Below, piece after piece: positions 7,991-17,605 of a stretch of 64,000 nucleotides of DNA. Every line of letters starts with the position of its first letter. The first letter of the stretch is position 1. Source of the DNA: Microbacterium timonense. Its GTDB lineage: Bacteria > Actinomycetota > Actinomycetes > Actinomycetales > Microbacteriaceae. Both the position numbers and the translations under genes were made by a program. The stretch lies in contig NZ_OLMV01000005.1 of assembly GCF_900292075.1 (NCBI RefSeq), positions 62,001 through 126,000 on the forward strand, written 5' to 3'. A model generated the notes under the pieces. It did not search any database and was not told the origin of the DNA. It saw only the letters and a program-made list of their open reading frames with translations.

Positions 7991-10900
7991 TCAGGCGAGG
8001 TCCCGCAGGCGCGCCGCGATGCCGCTGTCGTCACCCGCACGGCGCTCGTAGCCCACCGCGATGATGAGGAGCACGGCGCCGACGACCGACAGCGTGATCC
8101 ACCACGGCATCGCCTCGATGCCTCTCCCGATCTGCACCAGGAATGCCAGCACGTTCTCGACCGGCAGCACGACGATGCCGAGAACGAACGGCGCGGCCAG
8201 GCGCAGGCGGGCGCCGATGAGGATCGCCACCAGGGCGATCGCCATGACGAGGATCGCGCGCCACGTGCGCGGATCGGTGTAGGTCGCAGCGACCGACGCG
8301 CTGAGGAGCGTGACCAATCCGGGGCCGAGCAGCGCCCACGATCCGCTCCAGCCGGCGGGCCAGGACTCCAGCGTGCGCGCTCCGAGATCGGTCGATGTCG
8401 CGGGTCGCGCCGCGCCCCGCAGCGCGAGCGCTCCGGCGGCGAGCAGGAACGCACCCAGCGGCACCGAGAACCACTCGACGCGCAGGTCGCGGGGGCTCCA
8501 CGCCACCACCGCGGTCGCGAACGACACTGCAAAGAGGAACCACACGGGAGGCAGTCCCGTTGCGACGCGCAGGGTCCGGGCGGCGACGAGCACCATCAGC
8601 GCCAGGAAGGCGAGCTGCAGCGCCCACATGGTCCAGATCACCGGCCACTCGCGCTGGATCGACGGCCATGCGGCGACCGCGAGGATGAGGACGGCGGGCG
8701 CGCCGAGCCACCGCGTGCGCGCCGCCCACGCGCCCTCCGGTGCCGCTCGGCGCAGGCCCCGTGCTGCGAGCGCCGCCGCGCCCGCGCCGACCACGCCGAG
8801 CGAGAGTGCGGCGACGATGGCCGGGTCCGTCGGCGGCGCATCCAGGCCGAGGCCCCACCGCACGCCCTGGACGGCCGCCCCTGCCGCTGCCACGACGGCG
8901 ACGGCGAGGGTCGGTGCGCGCAGCACCCGAAGTCGCCGCACCCACGGGCGAGCACTGCGTGTGACGACGACGGATGCCGCCACCAGCGCCCACGCGGTGA
9001 TCATGAGGGCCGATGCGCGCGCCGTGCCGGAGGCGCCGGCGGTCAGCTCGCCCGGCAGGGCTGTGGTGGCCCCCGCGGCCAGAGCGAGCAGCACCGGCAC
9101 CACGGCCACGGTCAGACCCACCGTGTACAAGCCGACGGCGCGCGTGCCACGTGCCGTGAGCACCGCGCCCACGACGGCAGCAGCGAGCGCGGGCGGCAGA
9201 AGGTACGGCTCGGGACCGGCGACGCCGAGGATGCCCCACCCGCTCCACAGCGCACCGGTGAACGAGGCTCCGGCAAGAGGCCACGCGTACCGGCGAGGTG
9301 AGAACAGTGCGGCGGCGGCGAATCCCACGCCGAGGATCACGAGCACGAGTAGAGCGGTCGCCAGACCCGCCGCGGGGCGGGCGAGAGCGAGGATGACGGC
9401 GATCGCCCCGGTCAGCAGCGCGGATGCCTCGATCGCCGTCGCGGCGGCCCGAGCATGCGCGGGATCGAGCCGTCGCCGCAGGGACCCCGTGATGGCGTCG
9501 GCCGATGCGAGGACGGCTGCGACCACCAGTGCGATGACCGGCAGCACGACCGGAGACCCGCTGGCCGCGAGCAGCTGCGCTCCCAGGCAGACGGTCACCA
9601 CCGCGATCGCAGGAACGAGTGTGGCGGCCGCGAGTGCACGCACGAGGATGCTCAGGCCCTCCCGCGTCGTCCCGACCAGGGTCAGGGCGAGGCAGAAGAT
9701 GACCGCGGTGGACAGTGCCGTCCACCCGCTGCGCTCGAAGATCACCTGCACCACCCCGATCGCGAAGGGCACGGCGGTCACCGCGAGGACGGCGTGCCAG
9801 TAGCGGACCGGGATGCGTCGGGCGAACGTCACCGCGATTGCTGTGACGCCGGCGCCGCAGGTCGTGAGGCACACCACCACCACCGGCTCCGCACCCGCGC
9901 GGGTCAGCGCCGTCGCCAGCACGACGAGCGCATAGGCGAAGGCGGCGCCCACGTGCAGGAACCGCGCCGCGCGCGGCACCGTGGCAGCCAGTGCGGCGAT
10001 CGACACGACGATCGCGACGCCGGCCCACACCGTGAGTCCGTCGTCGCGCCACGAGAGCACCGTCGCGAACACCACGGCGGCGTGGGATCCGACGATGAGC
10101 GGCAGACGGGCCGCGGTCGAGGCATCCCGAAGCCGCGTCGCGACGATCACGCCCGCGCCCACGGCCGCCAGCAGTGCCAGGCCGATGCGCGTCCAGAGCT
10201 CCAGCGAGGGAAGACACAGCAGCGTGAGGAACGCCAGGATGCCGTACCAGGCGCCGACCACTCCGAGCCGTCGCGACGCCTGCGACGTGCCGGCCGCCGC
10301 CCCGGTCAGCCCGGCGAACGTGCCGACCGAGAGAGCGAGAGCGGCCAGACCCGTCGTCAGGTCGGCGCCGTCACCGGGGAGGAGGAACACGTCGTCGGCT
10401 GGTCTGGTCAGCGTGCTCACGATCGTGAGCACGGCGATCATCGTCGGGAGCGCCGCGACAGCCGCCACCACCGCGACGGCTCCGGTGAAGAACGGCCCGC
10501 GCGGCACACGGTGGTGCAGCGGCGCGACCGCTCCGACGAGGAGCAGGCCGAGCCCGGCCGCGACGGGGAAGACGGCGAACCAGGTGCTGAGGGGGAACAA
10601 CGGTGCCGCCGCCGGCAGGACCGTCACCGCCGCGACCAGCGTGGCTCCTGCGGCTGCCGCCCAGAACCCACCTGCCGGATGTCGCACCGACGCGACGGCG
10701 ACCGCCGCTGTCGCGAACAGCGTGCCGCTGACCAGGAACGCGAGCGGAGCGCCGTCTGCGGCATCCGCCCCCCACACGGTGATGAGCGCGGTCAGCACCA
10801 TGGCGATCTGCGCCGCCGTCAGGGTCACCCGTTCGGCGGTGAGCGGTCCGGACAGCCGCTCGGTGAGCGCCACGAGCGCACTGGCAGCGGCGGCGGAGGC

Positions 10901-11707
10901 GAGGCATCCGGCCGTCGTCGCGATCGCCGATGCGCCTCCGAGTCCGAACATGGCCGGCACCAGCGCCAGTGCGACGAGGCCGCACCAGCGCCACGCGCGG
11001 ATGCCCGCCCGCGGACCGAGCAGGGCGAGCCCGCCGCCGCACAGGAGGGCCGTCACGGCCGCGAACGCCCAGTCGTTCACCGCATTCGGCAGGAGGGGAA
11101 GCGCCGCGGCGGCGGTGAGCGCCACGAAGATCGCGCCGAGCGCTCCGATGGCCTCGGCCGAGAACCGCAGACGGCGTCGTGCCAGCATCGCCGCTCCGCC
11201 GAGGAACGCCGCTGCGATCGCGCCCACGATGAGGGCTCGGGGCAGCGGCGCGGTGAGGTCGGGGTTGAAGAAGGTGAACACGACGGCGGCGACCGCGACG
11301 AGGCCGGCCCCCGCCACGGCGAGAACGGACTGCACCGTCGCCGACGACGCCGGGGGAGAGGCCGCTGACACCGACGCCACCGAGGCCGGCTGGCGGGTCG
11401 GTTCGACGGGACCCGCCGCCGCGACCGCGAGGGGCGCGCGTGCATCGAGCGGACGCCGCGGAACACGATCGAGCACCGCCTGGCGGGCGCGCAGCGCCTC
11501 GGCCGCCGTGCGCGACGCGCGCCAGAGCTCGTCGCCGATCTCGCCGGCGAAGTCGGCACCGCAGTAGGGGCAGCGTCGTCCGGCGACGACGCCGACCGCG
11601 CAGACCGGGCAGCGGGACACCTCGAGCAGTCCCGCGATCGCGGCCTCGCTCCACTCCGGTGCGGTGGGGTGCGCTGCGGTGCGGTCGCCGGGAGGTGCGC
11701 CGGTCAT
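7991..11707 (-). CDS. very large polytopic membrane protein with N-terminal zinc ribbon
   Basis: A 1238-residue protein beginning at ATG 11707, overlapping the upstream HTH gene by 4 bp (ATGA). Residues 30-55 hold a CPVC...CPYC zinc-ribbon motif (CPVCAVGVVAGRRCPYCG). An Ala/Pro linker follows, then nearly continuous hydrophobic helices to the C-terminus, probably more than 30. This matches large actinobacterial membrane proteins annotated after SCO7613, of unknown function. The end (about 1190-1238) returns to a charged cytoplasmic tail, YERRAGDDSGIAARLRDLA. The extreme Ala/Leu/Val content makes a transporter or scaffold role possible, but no transport motif is visible. It is probably co-transcribed with the two genes upstream. 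Confidence 0.75.
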   Translation of the reverse strand: MTGAPPGDRTAAHPTAPEWSEAAIAGLLEVSRCPVCAVGVVAGRRCPYCGADFAGEIGDELWRASRTAAEALRARQAVLDRVPRRPLDARAPLAVAAAGPVEPTRQPASVASVSAASPPASSATVQSVLAVAGAGLVAVAAVVFTFFNPDLTAPLPRALIVGAIAAAFLGGAAMLARRRLRFSAEAIGALGAIFVALTAAAALPLLPNAVNDWAFAAVTALLCGGGLALLGPRAGIRAWRWCGLVALALVPAMFGLGGASAIATTAGCLASAAAASALVALTERLSGPLTAERVTLTAAQIAMVLTALITVWGADAADGAPLAFLVSGTLFATAAVAVASVRHPAGGFWAAAAGATLVAAVTVLPAAAPLFPLSTWFAVFPVAAGLGLLLVGAVAPLHHRVPRGPFFTGAVAVVAAVAALPTMIAVLTIVSTLTRPADDVFLLPGDGADLTTGLAALALSVGTFAGLTGAAAGTSQASRRLGVVGAWYGILAFLTLLCLPSLELWTRIGLALLAAVGAGVIVATRLRDASTAARLPLIVGSHAAVVFATVLSWRDDGLTVWAGVAIVVSIAALAATVPRAARFLHVGAAFAYALVVLATALTRAGAEPVVVVCLTTCGAGVTAIAVTFARRIPVRYWHAVLAVTAVPFAIGVVQVIFERSGWTALSTAVIFCLALTLVGTTREGLSILVRALAAATLVPAIAVVTVCLGAQLLAASGSPVVLPVIALVVAAVLASADAITGSLRRRLDPAHARAAATAIEASALLTGAIAVILALARPAAGLATALLVLVILGVGFAAAALFSPRRYAWPLAGASFTGALWSGWGILGVAGPEPYLLPPALAAAVVGAVLTARGTRAVGLYTVGLTVAVVPVLLALAAGATTALPGELTAGASGTARASALMITAWALVAASVVVTRSARPWVRRLRVLRAPTLAVAVVAAAGAAVQGVRWGLGLDAPPTDPAIVAALSLGVVGAGAAALAARGLRRAAPEGAWAARTRWLGAPAVLILAVAAWPSIQREWPVIWTMWALQLAFLALMVLVAARTLRVATGLPPVWFLFAVSFATAVVAWSPRDLRVEWFSVPLGAFLLAAGALALRGAARPATSTDLGARTLESWPAGWSGSWALLGPGLVTLLSASVAATYTDPRTWRAILVMAIALVAILIGARLRLAAPFVLGIVVLPVENVLAFLVQIGRGIEAMPWWITLSVVGAVLLIIAVGYERRAGDDSGIAARLRDLA

Positions 11708-11949
11708 GCGTCGCCCTCCGTCGCGCCGACGGCGGCGGGGTGGTCGTCGGGCACCCACTCGAGGATGTCGCCGGGCTGGCATTCCAGCACCCGGCAGATG
11801 GCGTCCAGCGTCGTGAAGCGCACCGCCTTGGCTCGCCCGTTCTTGAGCACCGACACGTTCGCCGGGGTGATGTCGATCGCGGCGGCGAACTCCGTCACCG
11901 ACATCTTCTTCTTCGCCAACTGCACGTCGAGATTGATGATGATCGGCAT
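11704..11949 (-). CDS. small XRE/YozG-type HTH transcriptional regulator
   Basis: An 81-residue Cro/C1-type helix-turn-helix protein (MPIIINLDVQLAKKKMSV onward). The recognition region VTEFAAAIDITPANVSVLKN is followed by the family-typical end AICRVLECQPGDILEW. Small HTH proteins of this kind are regularly paired with DUF2975 membrane proteins and probably autoregulate. Here the start codon shares one base with the stop of the DUF2975 gene (TGATG), and the stop overlaps the next gene by 4 bp, so all three are translationally coupled. A candidate operator lies at 12433-12460. Confidence 0.85.
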   Translation of the reverse strand: MPIIINLDVQLAKKKMSVTEFAAAIDITPANVSVLKNGRAKAVRFTTLDAICRVLECQPGDILEWVPDDHPAAVGATEGDA

Positions 11950-12425
11950 CAGACCACCTCGGACAGATCGTGCTCGAGTTGCGAGGCTTTGCGCAGAAGA
12001 CCCCGCAGCACCACGAGCAGCAGCGACATCCCGGCGCCGACGACGATGCCGAGCAAGCAGAGCAGCAGGACCGACGGCGATGTGGCGGGGGCGGTGGCCA
12101 GCAGTGCGAGCGTGGTGACCACGAGCACCGTCGCGATGACGACGGCGGCCAGGCTCACGTCGACCCAGGGGAAGGCACGCGGGGTGAAGATGCTGTCGGC
12201 GCGCACGAGCGTCAGCAGTCGCCACACGCACACCAGGACGACCTGGGCGCAGACGGTGAAGATGACGCCGATCACGACGCCGGGCACCTGCAGGTACGCC
12301 AGGTGCGGGTACATGCCTGCCAGGGATGCAGCCATGCCCGGCAGCACGGCGAGCTGGCACACCACGAGGAGCGCGATCAACACGGCGATGAGAGCCTTCA
12401 GAACCACGATCGTTGTACGGCGCAT
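11949..12425 (-). CDS. DUF2975 family membrane protein
   Basis: A 158-residue protein with four hydrophobic helices (about 5-27, 45-70, 92-115, 120-142) and a cytoplasmic C-terminal helix LRKASQLEHDLSEVV. Start ATG 12425 (MRRTTIVVLKALIAVLIALL) was chosen because the upstream extension would run through the operator-like repeats. The size and the pairing with a small HTH gene fit the DUF2975/YoaS family. The membrane partner may sense a signal and influence the HTH protein; that is inference. It is the first gene of the minus-strand operon. Confidence 0.75.
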   Translation of the reverse strand: MRRTTIVVLKALIAVLIALLVVCQLAVLPGMAASLAGMYPHLAYLQVPGVVIGVIFTVCAQVVLVCVWRLLTLVRADSIFTPRAFPWVDVSLAAVVIATVLVVTTLALLATAPATSPSVLLLCLLGIVVGAGMSLLLVVLRGLLRKASQLEHDLSEVV

Positions 12426-12432
12426 CCCAGAC

Positions 12433-12460
12433 CTATCGATAAACGGCATGTAGCTATCGA
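12433..12460 (-). promoter_or_regulatory. direct-repeat operator candidate for the DUF2975/HTH operon
   Basis: CTATCGATAAAC starts at 12433 and CTATCGAAAAAC at 12454, exactly 21 bp apart (two helical turns); TATCGATA is itself palindromic. The AT-rich site sits 8-35 bp upstream of ATG 12425, where an autorepressor would bind. Confidence 0.5.
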
Positions 12461-12547
12461 AAAACAATAGCCTTGGCATCCGCCCCGCGCGCAAGACCGG
12501 CGGCTGGGGATGTGCTGCGAGGGGTGTGCGGTGAGTGCCGTGCGCGA

Positions 12548-12553
12548 TAGCGT
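12548..12553 (+). promoter_or_regulatory. -10 box TAGCGT, leaderless
   Basis: TAGCGT lies 6 nt before GTG 12560, which supports this start codon. Confidence 0.5.
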
Positions 12554-12559
12554 GCGGGC

Positions 12560-13117
12560 GTGGGGTCGCTCATCTACTTCAACTCCGCGTCGCTCGACGG
12601 CTACATCGCCGGACCCGATGGCCGATGGGACTGGGCCACGCCCGATGCCGAGGTGCACTCTTTCGTCAACGACCTGGTCTCACCTTCGCGCACCCACCTC
12701 TACGGGCGGCGGGTGTACGACGTCATGAAGGTCTGGGACGACCTGCCGCTCGTCGATCTGCCGCCCGCCGAGCGCGAGTTCGCGGTGCACTGGCGCGACA
12801 TCGACAAGATCGTCTACTCCGCGTCGCTGGACGCGGTCTCCACACGGCGCACAGAGCTGCGGAGCCTCTTCGATCCCGCCCAGGTGCGCGAGATGGTGGA
12901 TGCCTCGACCACCCCGATCGCCATCGGCGGCGGCCGGCTGGCCTCAGCTGCGGCGCGGGCAGGCATCCTCGACGAGGTGCATGTCGTGGTGGCGCCCGCC
13001 GTCGTGGGCGGCGGCATCCGCTTCCTCGACGAGGGGCTGCGGCTGGACCTGGAGCTCTTCGACGAGCGTCGCTTCGTCAACGGCTTCGTGTATCTCGGGT
13101 TTCGCGTCAAGCGCTGA
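12560..13117 (+). CDS. dihydrofolate reductase / RibD C-terminal family protein
   Basis: A 185-residue protein from GTG 12560. It opens with LIYFNSASLDGYIAG, the NADPH-site beginning typical of the RibD C-terminal/dihydrofolate-reductase-like fold. THLYGRRVYDVM follows in the middle and IAIGGGRLASAA, the nucleotide-binding glycine loop, at about residues 115-126; VVVAPAVVGGGIRFLD also fits. Members are NADPH-dependent reductases of mostly unknown substrate, distinct from true folate reductase. The gene stands alone between a divergent operon and the second surface-protein gene. Confidence 0.85.
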   Translation: MGSLIYFNSASLDGYIAGPDGRWDWATPDAEVHSFVNDLVSPSRTHLYGRRVYDVMKVWDDLPLVDLPPAEREFAVHWRDIDKIVYSASLDAVSTRRTELRSLFDPAQVREMVDASTTPIAIGGGRLASAAARAGILDEVHVVVAPAVVGGGIRFLDEGLRLDLELFDERRFVNGFVYLGFRVKR

Positions 13118-13150
13118 CGGGCCAACGAGCGCCGGCGAGCGGCGGCGACC

Positions 13151-13173
13151 GGGTGAATGGGCGGGTGAAAAAA
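13151..13173 (+). promoter_or_regulatory. tandem GGGTGA boxes upstream of surface-protein gene 2
   Basis: GGGTGA occurs at 13151-13156 and 13163-13168 (12-bp step), followed by six A residues, about 100-120 bp upstream of GTG 13274. A possible -35/-10 pair follows directly (CCGATC, 17 nt, TAGGCA). Confidence 0.5.
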
Positions 13174-13273
13174 CCCGATCGCCCGAAGATCTCCTGATAG
13201 GCAGGTGGGAAGGCGGCCTCAGGCGTCGGTCTTCGCCCGAGGCACGCAGCCGGTTACATCAGGGGGAACTACT

Positions 13274-16200
13274 GTGCAATCGCTTCGTCTCAAGACGAGT
13301 AGGCAAGAGAAGAGCAAAGGGTCGGGCGAAAGTGCGGTGAGGCGGCGTACGCGCCTCATGGCCGGCATCGGCGTCCTGGCGCTCGCCACATCGGTGATCG
13401 CGAACGTCGCTCTGCTGCCGCAGTCGGCGCAGGCCGCACCGGGCGACCCGTTCGATCCCGCCGATCCTTACGTGTACATCGCGCAGGGTCAGCCAACGGG
13501 GCTCTACACCGCGATGACCGATGCCTCCGGGAACGTCACGTTCTCACCCGAGGGTGGGCCCGCGTCCGTGGACTACAACGCGATCGCCTACAACACGGCG
13601 GACAACTACATCTACGCGCTCGTCGGGGCGAGCTCGAACCCGCAGCTGCCAAGTGCATCGCTGGTGCGGGTCGGGCAGGACGGCACGCTCACCCGCGTCG
13701 GAACCAGCACCTACATCGGGTCCGTGTCGGCGACGTTCGGCCCCGACGGCTACTTCTACTCCTACGCCAACTCCGCCGGCACGATCGTGCTGCAGGTGAT
13801 CAACGTCGCCACCGGCGCCGTCGTGCGCACCACGCCGATCACCGGCGAGCTCGCCGTGGGCAACGACATGGCGTTCAAGGACGGGTTCCTCTGGACCATG
13901 GGCGGCGGACTCATCAGCCGCACCAACCCGGCGACAGGCGCCACGGTCCGCTTCACGACGCCCTTCCCGACCGACGTGGCCGATCAGGGCGGCGCGGCAT
14001 GGACCTTCGGCAACGGCAACCTCGGCTTCTCGTACAACGTCTCGGGCACCATCTATCAGATCGCCGTCGCCAATGCTGCCAGCGCCGCCCCGACCTTCAC
14101 GCTCGTATCGGCGAACCCCGGCCCCCCGAACGCCAACAACGACGGCACCGCTTCGCCCGGGCTTCCCACCGACCTGTCGATTGTCAAGGACGGGCCGGAG
14201 GCGGTGGTCCCCGGGAGCACTGTGACGTACACGCTGACCGTCACCAACAACGGCCCCGGGAACTCGAGCGGCTTCGTCGTGAACGACGCGGTGCCGGCGC
14301 CGCTCACGAACGTCGTGAGCACGGACGGCGGCTGCTCGATCACCGGCAATGCCGTGCAGTGCGTCGGCGGCCGCCTGCTCGCGAACCAGTCGGTGACCTA
14401 CACGATCACCGCGTCGGTTCCGGCAGGTCTGGATGCCGCCGTGGCGAACACGGCGACCGTCACCTCCAACGAGGAAGACCCCACGCCTGGCAACAACACG
14501 TCGACGAACACCAGCCTCCCCGCGGGTCTGAGCATCGTGAAGCACGCCGGGGATCCGGTGGACGTCAACGGCAACGGCATCACCGACGCCGGCGACACCA
14601 TCCAGTACACCTTCGACGTCACCAACTCCGGCGATGTCACGATCACCGGCATCACTGTGGATGACCCGCTCGCCGGAGCAGTGACCTGCCCGCAGACCTC
14701 GCTCGACCCGGGTGCCGGCCAGCTGTGCGCGGCCGATGATGTGTACACGATCACGGCCGCAGATGTCGCAAGCGGTTCCGTGGAGAACACCGCGACCGTC
14801 CGCGGCACGACGCCGGACGGTGAGGAGTTCGAGTCGACGCCGTCGACGACCTCGACGTCGACGACGGCGCCCGACCCCGGCATCACCGTCGTCAAGTCCG
14901 CCGACCTGGAAGACACGACGTACGAGCCGGGCCAAGTCGTGACCTACCACTTCGTGGTGAGCAACACCGGCAACGTCCCGCTCACCGGGATCACCGTGGA
15001 TGAAGGCGACTTCTCCGGCACCGGTGACCTGTCGGCCGTGGACTGCCCCGCGACTACCCTGGCGGTCGGTGACCAGATGGTCTGCCAGGCCACCTACACC
15101 CTGACGGCGGAGGATGTCGACGCGGGTCAGATCACGAACTCGGCCACCGCCACAGGAACACCCGTGGGCGGCACCCCGATCACGTCGGACCCGTCTGAAG
15201 CGGCGATCCCGACGCCGGCCGAGCCCGGCATCTCCGTCGCGAAGACCGCCGCCCCCGGCACCGTCAGCACGGCCGGTCAGACGATCACCTACTCCTTCCT
15301 CGTCACCAACACCGGAAACGTGACGCTGAGCGACGTGGCAGTGGACGACGTGGACTTCTCGGGCTCCGGCGAGCTGTCGGCGATCGACTGCCCCGCGACC
15401 ATGCTGTACGCCGGGCAGGTCCAGACCTGCGAAGCCACGTACACCGTCACGCAGGACGACGTGGATGCCGGCATCCTGACGAACACGGCAACCGCGGGCG
15501 GCACGCCTCCGGGCGACGCCGAACCGATCACGTCGGAGCCGTCGTCGGCCACGGTGGGCATCACGCAGTCGCCCGCGCTCACGGTCGAGAAGACCGTCGA
15601 CGTCGACGCGGCGGAGGTCGGACAGACCGTCACCTACTCCTTCCTCGTCAGCAACACGGGGAACGTGACGATCACCGACCTCGTCGTCAACGACACGGAG
15701 TTCTCGGGCTCGGGTGAACTCTCCGCCATCACGTGTCCCGCGGACAGCGTGCTCGCACCCGGGGATGACGTCACCTGCACGGCCACGTACACCGTCACGC
15801 AGGCCGACATCGACGCCGGCGAGGTGACGAACACCGCAACAGTCACCGGAACCCCGCCCGCGGGCGATCCGATCACCTCGGTGCCGTCCACGTCGACCTT
15901 CAGCACCGACCCGCTGCCGTCGCTGACGGTCACCAAGACCGCGGATGTCGATGAGATCACGGCAGCCGGCCAGATCGTGACGTACTCGTTCCAGGTGCGC
16001 AACACCGGGAACGTCACGATCACCGATCCCACGGTCACCGAAGGCGAGTTCACCGGACGAGGCGAGCTCTCGGCCGTGACGTGCCCCGACGGCGCCTCCG
16101 TCCTCGACCCGGGCGAGACGGTGACCTGCACCGCGACGTATACGGTGGTCGCCGCCGACCTCACGACGGGTCGCCTGACCAACACGGCGACGGTGAGCGG

Positions 16201-16396
16201 CTCGCTGCCGGGAGGCGGCTCGATCACGTCCGATCCGTCGACCTCGGCGGTGACGGTGAACCCTCCCCGGCCGGCGGCACTGCCCGCCACGGGTGGCGAG
16301 ATCTCCGGCGTGGTGATCGGCGCAGGCCTGGTGCTGTTGGCCCTCGGCGGCGGCATCCTGGTGGTGCTGCGCCTGCGGCGACGCGCACAGGGCTGA
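13274..16396 (+). CDS. sortase-type surface protein with N-terminal propeller-like domain, DUF11 and DUF7507-type repeats (LPATG)
   Basis: A 1040-residue protein. GTG 13274 was chosen for the AGGGGGA site 6 nt upstream; it gives a long n-region, a hydrophobic core and a QAA-PG cleavage site near residue 55. Residues of about 60-290 form repeated YxYAL/GPDGYFYSYA blades resembling a DUF6923/propeller domain. One canonical DUF11 repeat follows (LSIVKDGPEAVVPGSTVTYT), then about five DUF7507-like repeats carrying TNTGNVT...FSGSGELSAI-CP and VTQADIDAGEVTNTAT. The end has LPATGG, a hydrophobic helix and RLRRRAQG, a sortase sorting signal. It is inferred to be covalently displayed on the wall. Its repeats closely resemble those of the protein encoded at 26045-31684. 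Confidence 0.85.
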   Translation: MQSLRLKTSRQEKSKGSGESAVRRRTRLMAGIGVLALATSVIANVALLPQSAQAAPGDPFDPADPYVYIAQGQPTGLYTAMTDASGNVTFSPEGGPASVDYNAIAYNTADNYIYALVGASSNPQLPSASLVRVGQDGTLTRVGTSTYIGSVSATFGPDGYFYSYANSAGTIVLQVINVATGAVVRTTPITGELAVGNDMAFKDGFLWTMGGGLISRTNPATGATVRFTTPFPTDVADQGGAAWTFGNGNLGFSYNVSGTIYQIAVANAASAAPTFTLVSANPGPPNANNDGTASPGLPTDLSIVKDGPEAVVPGSTVTYTLTVTNNGPGNSSGFVVNDAVPAPLTNVVSTDGGCSITGNAVQCVGGRLLANQSVTYTITASVPAGLDAAVANTATVTSNEEDPTPGNNTSTNTSLPAGLSIVKHAGDPVDVNGNGITDAGDTIQYTFDVTNSGDVTITGITVDDPLAGAVTCPQTSLDPGAGQLCAADDVYTITAADVASGSVENTATVRGTTPDGEEFESTPSTTSTSTTAPDPGITVVKSADLEDTTYEPGQVVTYHFVVSNTGNVPLTGITVDEGDFSGTGDLSAVDCPATTLAVGDQMVCQATYTLTAEDVDAGQITNSATATGTPVGGTPITSDPSEAAIPTPAEPGISVAKTAAPGTVSTAGQTITYSFLVTNTGNVTLSDVAVDDVDFSGSGELSAIDCPATMLYAGQVQTCEATYTVTQDDVDAGILTNTATAGGTPPGDAEPITSEPSSATVGITQSPALTVEKTVDVDAAEVGQTVTYSFLVSNTGNVTITDLVVNDTEFSGSGELSAITCPADSVLAPGDDVTCTATYTVTQADIDAGEVTNTATVTGTPPAGDPITSVPSTSTFSTDPLPSLTVTKTADVDEITAAGQIVTYSFQVRNTGNVTITDPTVTEGEFTGRGELSAVTCPDGASVLDPGETVTCTATYTVVAADLTTGRLTNTATVSGSLPGGGSITSDPSTSAVTVNPPRPAALPATGGEISGVVIGAGLVLLALGGGILVVLRLRRRAQG

Positions 16397-16410
16397 TCGA
16401 GCACTGACCC

Positions 16411-16444
16411 GACGGGGCCGGCTCCTCACGGAGCCGGCCCCGTC
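16411..16444 (+). terminator. strong hairpin terminator after surface-protein gene 2
   Basis: A perfect 15-bp stem, GACGGGGCCGGCTCC with GGAGCCGGCCCCGTC and a TCAC loop, lies 15 bp after the stop; flanking AGCAC/GTGCT could extend it. The following 16445-16708 holds no recognisable element besides the ribosome-binding site of the next gene. Confidence 0.8.
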
Positions 16445-16708
16445 GTGCTGGGTACCACGCGAGCCCGGCGCGGCGTCGTCGACGGGCGCCTTCATCGCAC
16501 CCGCTGACCGTCATGGCCGGTCCTCGGGCGCAGGACCGCACGGCACCCCGCCGGGACCTGACGCCCGCACGAACGTGACCGACGCATCCAGTGGAAGGAC
16601 TTCGCGCCCTGGGAACGGCGGCATCACACGGGGAGGCTGTCGACGACGATGATGGCCCCTCCTCCGACCTCGCGGGCCAGACCGGCATCACTGACAGAAA
16701 GGCCACCC

Positions 16709-17584
16709 ATGACCATCGGCGTGATCGAACGGATCGAGCTCGAGGCATCCTGCATGATCTTCGATGCGCTCGCAGCCGGGCCGAGCGACGGAGAACCCGT
16801 TCTCCTGCTCCACGGCATCCCGGAGACCAGCGCGATGTGGACGGAGATCATGACCGCCCTCGCCACCGCGGGATACCGCTGCGTCGCTCCCGACCAGCGC
16901 GGGTACAGCCCCCGCGCCCGCCCCGAGGATGTCGGCGACTACGCCCGCGAGCACCTCACGGCGGACGTGTTCGGCATCGCAACCGCCGCCGGGTTCGAGC
17001 GCTTCCACCTCGTCGCCCACGACTGGGGGGCAGCGATCGGCTGGTCCGCCGTCGATGCCGACAAGGGCGAGCGGATCGCCTCCTACACCGCGCTCTCGAT
17101 CCCGCATTACCGTGCGTTCGCGCAGGCCACGAGGGACGACCCCGCCGCAGCGACCTACCGCGAACAGCTGGCCATGTTGAGCGCTGTCGACAGCGCCTTC
17201 GCGGAGTTCCTTCTCGCCGACGACGCAGCGGGTCTTCGCGTCCACCTCGACGCGCATTCCGAAGCTCTCATCGCCGAGTACCTCTCCGTTCTCGGCGTTC
17301 CGGGCGCCTTCGACGCCGCGCTCAACTGGTACCGTGCGTCGCGGGGGCACATGAGCGTGCTGGACGAGCCGGACACGGTTCTCGGGGAGGTGTCCATCCC
17401 GACGATGCTGATCTGGGGCGGCCGGGACGTCGCCGTCACCCGCATGGGAATCGAGCAGGGCCGAAAGTACCTGACCGGCCCGCACGAGTTCGTGGAGCTG
17501 GACGCCGGGCACTGGCTGGCTCAGGAGGAACCGGAGATCGTCCTCGCGCTCATCCGTCGCCAGCTCGGCCGCTTCCCCGTCTGA
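16709..17584 (+). CDS. alpha/beta hydrolase, epoxide hydrolase / haloalkane dehalogenase type
   Basis: A 291-residue cytoplasmic enzyme from ATG 16709 with GAAAGG upstream. LLLHGIPETS (about 35-44) gives the oxyanion region, and HDWGA (about 109-113) puts an aspartate, not serine, at the nucleophile elbow, as in epoxide hydrolases and dehalogenases. GGRDVAVTR supplies the acid and DAGHWLAQEEP (about 265-275) the catalytic histidine. NWYRASRGH in the cap could provide a ring-opening tyrosine. The substrate cannot be told. The acetyltransferase gene starts 21 bp downstream with its own ribosome-binding site, so the two are likely co-transcribed. Confidence 0.8.
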   Translation: MTIGVIERIELEASCMIFDALAAGPSDGEPVLLLHGIPETSAMWTEIMTALATAGYRCVAPDQRGYSPRARPEDVGDYAREHLTADVFGIATAAGFERFHLVAHDWGAAIGWSAVDADKGERIASYTALSIPHYRAFAQATRDDPAAATYREQLAMLSAVDSAFAEFLLADDAAGLRVHLDAHSEALIAEYLSVLGVPGAFDAALNWYRASRGHMSVLDEPDTVLGEVSIPTMLIWGGRDVAVTRMGIEQGRKYLTGPHEFVELDAGHWLAQEEPEIVLALIRRQLGRFPV

Positions 17585-17605
17585 TTCGCAGAAAGGACCA
17601 GCTCC

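Noticed and set aside
9455..11368. Plus-strand open frame of over 600 codons opposite the large membrane protein
   Set aside because: Low-complexity Arg/Gly/Asp/His composition; the minus strand encodes a coherent zinc ribbon and membrane helices.
16445..16708. Minus-strand coding frame in the gap before the epoxide-hydrolase-like gene
   Set aside because: No start signal, Arg-rich translation, no recognisable motif; more likely noncoding.
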